NCBI GenBank assembly: GCA_946481035.1
Contig: CAMLNK010000115.1
Location: 1 to 8,722, forward strand
DNA: 8,722 nucleotides
Reading direction: 5' to 3'
From: an uncultured Dyadobacter sp.
GTDB lineage: Bacteria > Bacteroidota > Bacteroidia > Cytophagales > Spirosomataceae
The position numbers and the translations under genes were made by a program. The notes below the pieces were generated by a model. It did no database searches. It was not told the DNA's origin and saw only the letters and a list, made by a program, of their open reading frames with translations. Each line of letters opens with the position of its first letter. The first letter of the stretch is position 1. This document shows, one piece after another, positions 7,526 through 8,722 of the stretch.

Positions 7526-7609
7526 TGCCCTGCCATGGTGCGGGTAAGGTGAAAACCTCCGGATGCGCGCACGGCGCATTTAGGACACCTTCGGCAGGGC
7601 ACCATTTTT
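7526..7609. repeat. Nested palindromic element, candidate structured RNA or mobile palindrome
   Basis: The outer stem is 9 bp: TGCCCTGCC (7526-7534) with GGCAGGGCA (7593-7601). Inside are a 4-bp hairpin with a GAAA tetraloop (7547-7558) and a 6-bp hairpin, ATGCGC/GCGCAT with loop GCACG (7563-7579), giving a three-way junction. Two competing pairings exist: AAGGTG (7546-7551) with CACCTT (7586-7591), and ATGGTGC (7535-7541) with GCACCAT (7599-7605). On the plus strand the outer stem is followed closely by TTTTT (7605-7609), 23 bp before the start of the small gene. It could be a leader attenuator or riboswitch-like RNA, a terminator, or a dispersed palindromic element. It matches no riboswitch class I can name. 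Pairings are seen directly; function is inferred. Confidence 0.6.
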
Positions 7610-7632
7610 CATCCTAATAAAGACCGTTGCCT

Positions 7633-7899
7633 ATGAAAAAATTATCAAATGCGTTCGAATCCGAGGATTCAACATTGCTAGCTTACGGCAAAGAAGTCCG
7701 CGAATTACTGAACGGCGAAACGCCGGAGGACTGGGCCGCTGAACTCTGGACGATGTTCGGAGGATTCATGATTGCGCAGAAGGAGCTGGGTTACAGCCCG
7801 GAAATCAGCAATACGTTTTTCTCGTTTAAGGATTTGCTTTTCTTTTTCGAGAGAATTGAAAAGATACGCAAAGCGAAAGGTCCAATCCTGGTTAATTAA
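7633..7899 (+). CDS. Small protein of unknown function, 88 residues
   Basis: I do not recognise a family. The protein is predicted mostly helical, with a charged N-terminal half (FESEDSTLLAYGKEVRELLNGETPEDWAAELW), a mixed middle (TMFGGFMIAQKELGYSPEI), an aromatic-rich segment (NTFFSFKDLLFFFERIEKI) and a basic tail. It has no signal peptide, no lipobox and no cysteines, so it is probably cytoplasmic. The ATG at 7633 was chosen over an in-frame TTG two codons upstream because it gives the common MKKL start; neither has a strong Shine-Dalgarno. It is the only plus-strand gene in the window, divergent from the sigma gene and convergent with the cytochrome gene. It sits between a nested palindromic element and a strong hairpin. 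Reality as a gene is likely from its codon-like composition and clean placement, but unproven. Confidence 0.65.
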   Translation: MKKLSNAFESEDSTLLAYGKEVRELLNGETPEDWAAELWTMFGGFMIAQKELGYSPEISNTFFSFKDLLFFFERIEKIRKAKGPILVN

Positions 7900-7911
7900 A
7901 GAATGCTGGAT

Positions 7912-7961
7912 GATTATATCCTCCTGAGCGGACGGGGCCGCCCGCTCAGGAGGACATAATC
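7912..7961. terminator. Long hairpin between convergent genes, likely bidirectional terminator
   Basis: GATTAT (7912-7917) pairs with ATAATC (7956-7961) and TCCTCCTGAGCGG (7919-7931) with CCGCTCAGGAGGA (7942-7954). This is a 19-bp stem broken by one A/C mismatch, with a 10-nt GC-rich loop. In RNA it can extend by a few wobble-containing pairs. It sits 12 bp after the small-gene stop and 22 bp before the cytochrome-gene stop, between convergent genes. The position and near symmetry suggest a terminator acting in both directions, although neither flank has a clear T-run. Confidence 0.7.
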
Positions 7962-7983
7962 GTCTTACCTATCTATAAACACC

Positions 7984-8722
7984 TCATTTGAATTTCAACA
8001 AATACCCCGTCAAATCCGCCAAATCCTGCTCGTTGAGGCCCAATGCGGTAGGTTCGGGCATCAATGACGACGGCATTTTTTCACGCGTTTTGATCTGATC
8101 GGCCTTGATCGTGTGTTGCTGGCCGGCGGCGTCTTTTAACACCACGTTTGCACCGTCACTCATGAGAAAGCCGAAATAGGTATCACCCTTTTTGGTCACG
8201 ATCGTGTAGCTTTCATAGCCGAAAACCATGCTCGCCGATGGGTTCACAATGGCGTCGAGCAAGCCAGCTTTATCAAACTTTTTGTGGATAGTAGTTAAAT
8301 CCGGCCCGATTTCTGCACCGGTTTTGCCGTGCTTATGGCAGGCGGCGCAGGTGGTTGAGAATATTTTTTCGCCGTGTGTCGGGTCTGCACTCATTCTGGA
8401 AATAAAGTCGGTTTTAAGGACCTTCCCGTTTCTTGGGAAAAACTGGCTGGCTACTATGCGTACATTCTGGTCGGGGTTTTTGAAGATGATTTCGCTGATG
8501 GACCGGGCGATCGTATCCGGCAACTGACCTTGCACACGCATGTCCACGAGGATATTGCCGCCATCTTTGTCCGACGCCATTTGCCGGGCGGTTTCGATGC
8601 GCTGGGGCATAGGTTGCGTTTTATCGGCGACGGTCTTTTTCAGGTCGAGCATACGCTTGTACGCGGGCGTCATCACCTGCGCCGTGGCCTCTTCCCAGTT
8701 CATGAGATCGGCCCAGTCGTTG
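7984..8722 (-). CDS. C-terminal part of a heme c-binding protein of the Planctomycete/Verrucomicrobium type, cut by the window edge
   Basis: The frame is open to the right edge. The in-frame ATG at 8703 is preceded by codons for NDWADL without a stop, so it is probably internal and this is only the C-terminal part of a longer gene. Numbering from that ATG: helical, HEAT-like sequence at about 1-95, then a class I cytochrome c fold with the covalent heme motif CAACH (119-123). GPDLTTIHKKFDKAGLLDAIVNPSASM follows, then a beta-rich stretch (YTIVTKKGDTYFGFLMSDG), SLMPE with Met215 as the probable axial ligand, and a final helix LNEQDLADLTGYLLKFK. This matches the putative heme-binding domain at the end of large periplasmic proteins with dehydrogenase-like beta-propeller N-termini, thought to oxidise sugars or similar substrates. 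The enzymatic part lies outside the window, so the substrate is unknown. Transcription converges on the small gene. Confidence 0.88.
   Translation of the reverse strand, partial: NDWADLMNWEEATAQVMTPAYKRMLDLKKTVADKTQPMPQRIETARQMASDKDGGNILVDMRVQGQLPDTIARSISEIIFKNPDQNVRIVASQFFPRNGKVLKTDFISRMSADPTHGEKIFSTTCAACHKHGKTGAEIGPDLTTIHKKFDKAGLLDAIVNPSASMVFGYESYTIVTKKGDTYFGFLMSDGANVVLKDAAGQQHTIKADQIKTREKMPSSLMPEPTALGLNEQDLADLTGYLLKFK

Noticed and set aside
7543..7580. Possible cobalamin riboswitch, from GGTGAAAACC
   Set aside because: The B12-box core and the CCCGC-x-ACTGT segment are absent. The match is just a GAAA-tetraloop hairpin.
7418..7605. Fragments resembling RNase P RNA: GAGGAAAGTC near 7418 and GGTAAGGTGAAAA near 7543
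   Set aside because: The spacing is roughly tolerable, but the other conserved blocks, including the ACAGAGAGCAA-like and GGTAAGAGC-like segments and the 3' end, are missing. The region is also too short for a full RNase P RNA.
8701..8703. ATG at 8703 as the true start of the heme protein
   Set aside because: The frame continues upstream without a stop to the window edge, and the preceding NDWADL reads as the continuation of the same protein. Family members of this kind are much longer.

Overview
The window looks like chromosomal DNA of a Bacteroidota bacterium, most likely a Cytophagales member such as Dyadobacter or a relative. This rests on a SusC/SusD pair, a FecR-type anti-sigma factor with a Bacteroidota-style C-terminal domain, a Bacteroidota-type ECF sigma factor, A-rich leaders without clear Shine-Dalgarno sequences, and a TAnnTTTG promoter box. 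The genus is inferred from sequence feel only.

Layout. Positions 1-227 are a non-coding stretch with a duplicated operator-like motif near the left edge. A four-gene block then runs on the minus strand, read right to left: ECF sigma factor (7304-6729), FecR-like transmembrane anti-sigma factor (6541-5429), STN-domain SusC/RagA-type TonB-dependent transporter (5251-1823) and SusD/RagB-type surface lipoprotein (1796-228). To its right, 7305-7632 holds the sigma-factor promoter and a compact nested palindromic element (7526-7609). An 88-residue protein of unknown function lies on the plus strand (7633-7899). A long near-perfect hairpin (7912-7961) follows. The window ends in the C-terminal part of a large minus-strand protein with a c-type heme motif of the Planctomycete/Verrucomicrobium type, cut by the right edge.

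How the genes work together. The four minus-strand genes have the parts of a FecIRA-like cell-surface signalling circuit. Substrate bound by the SusD lipoprotein and SusC channel would be sensed through the periplasmic STN domain of SusC. That domain would contact the periplasmic part of FecR, which would release the ECF sigma factor to transcribe susC and susD. No glycoside hydrolase, peptidase, sulfatase or siderophore gene lies in the window, so the imported nutrient cannot be named.

The least explained parts are the nested palindromic element, the small orphan gene bracketed by two strong dyads, a 15-bp coding tandem repeat in the anti-sigma factor linker, and the repeated operator-like motif at the left edge. 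No wholly new multi-gene system is evident. No tRNA, rRNA, CRISPR array, transposase or prophage gene was seen.
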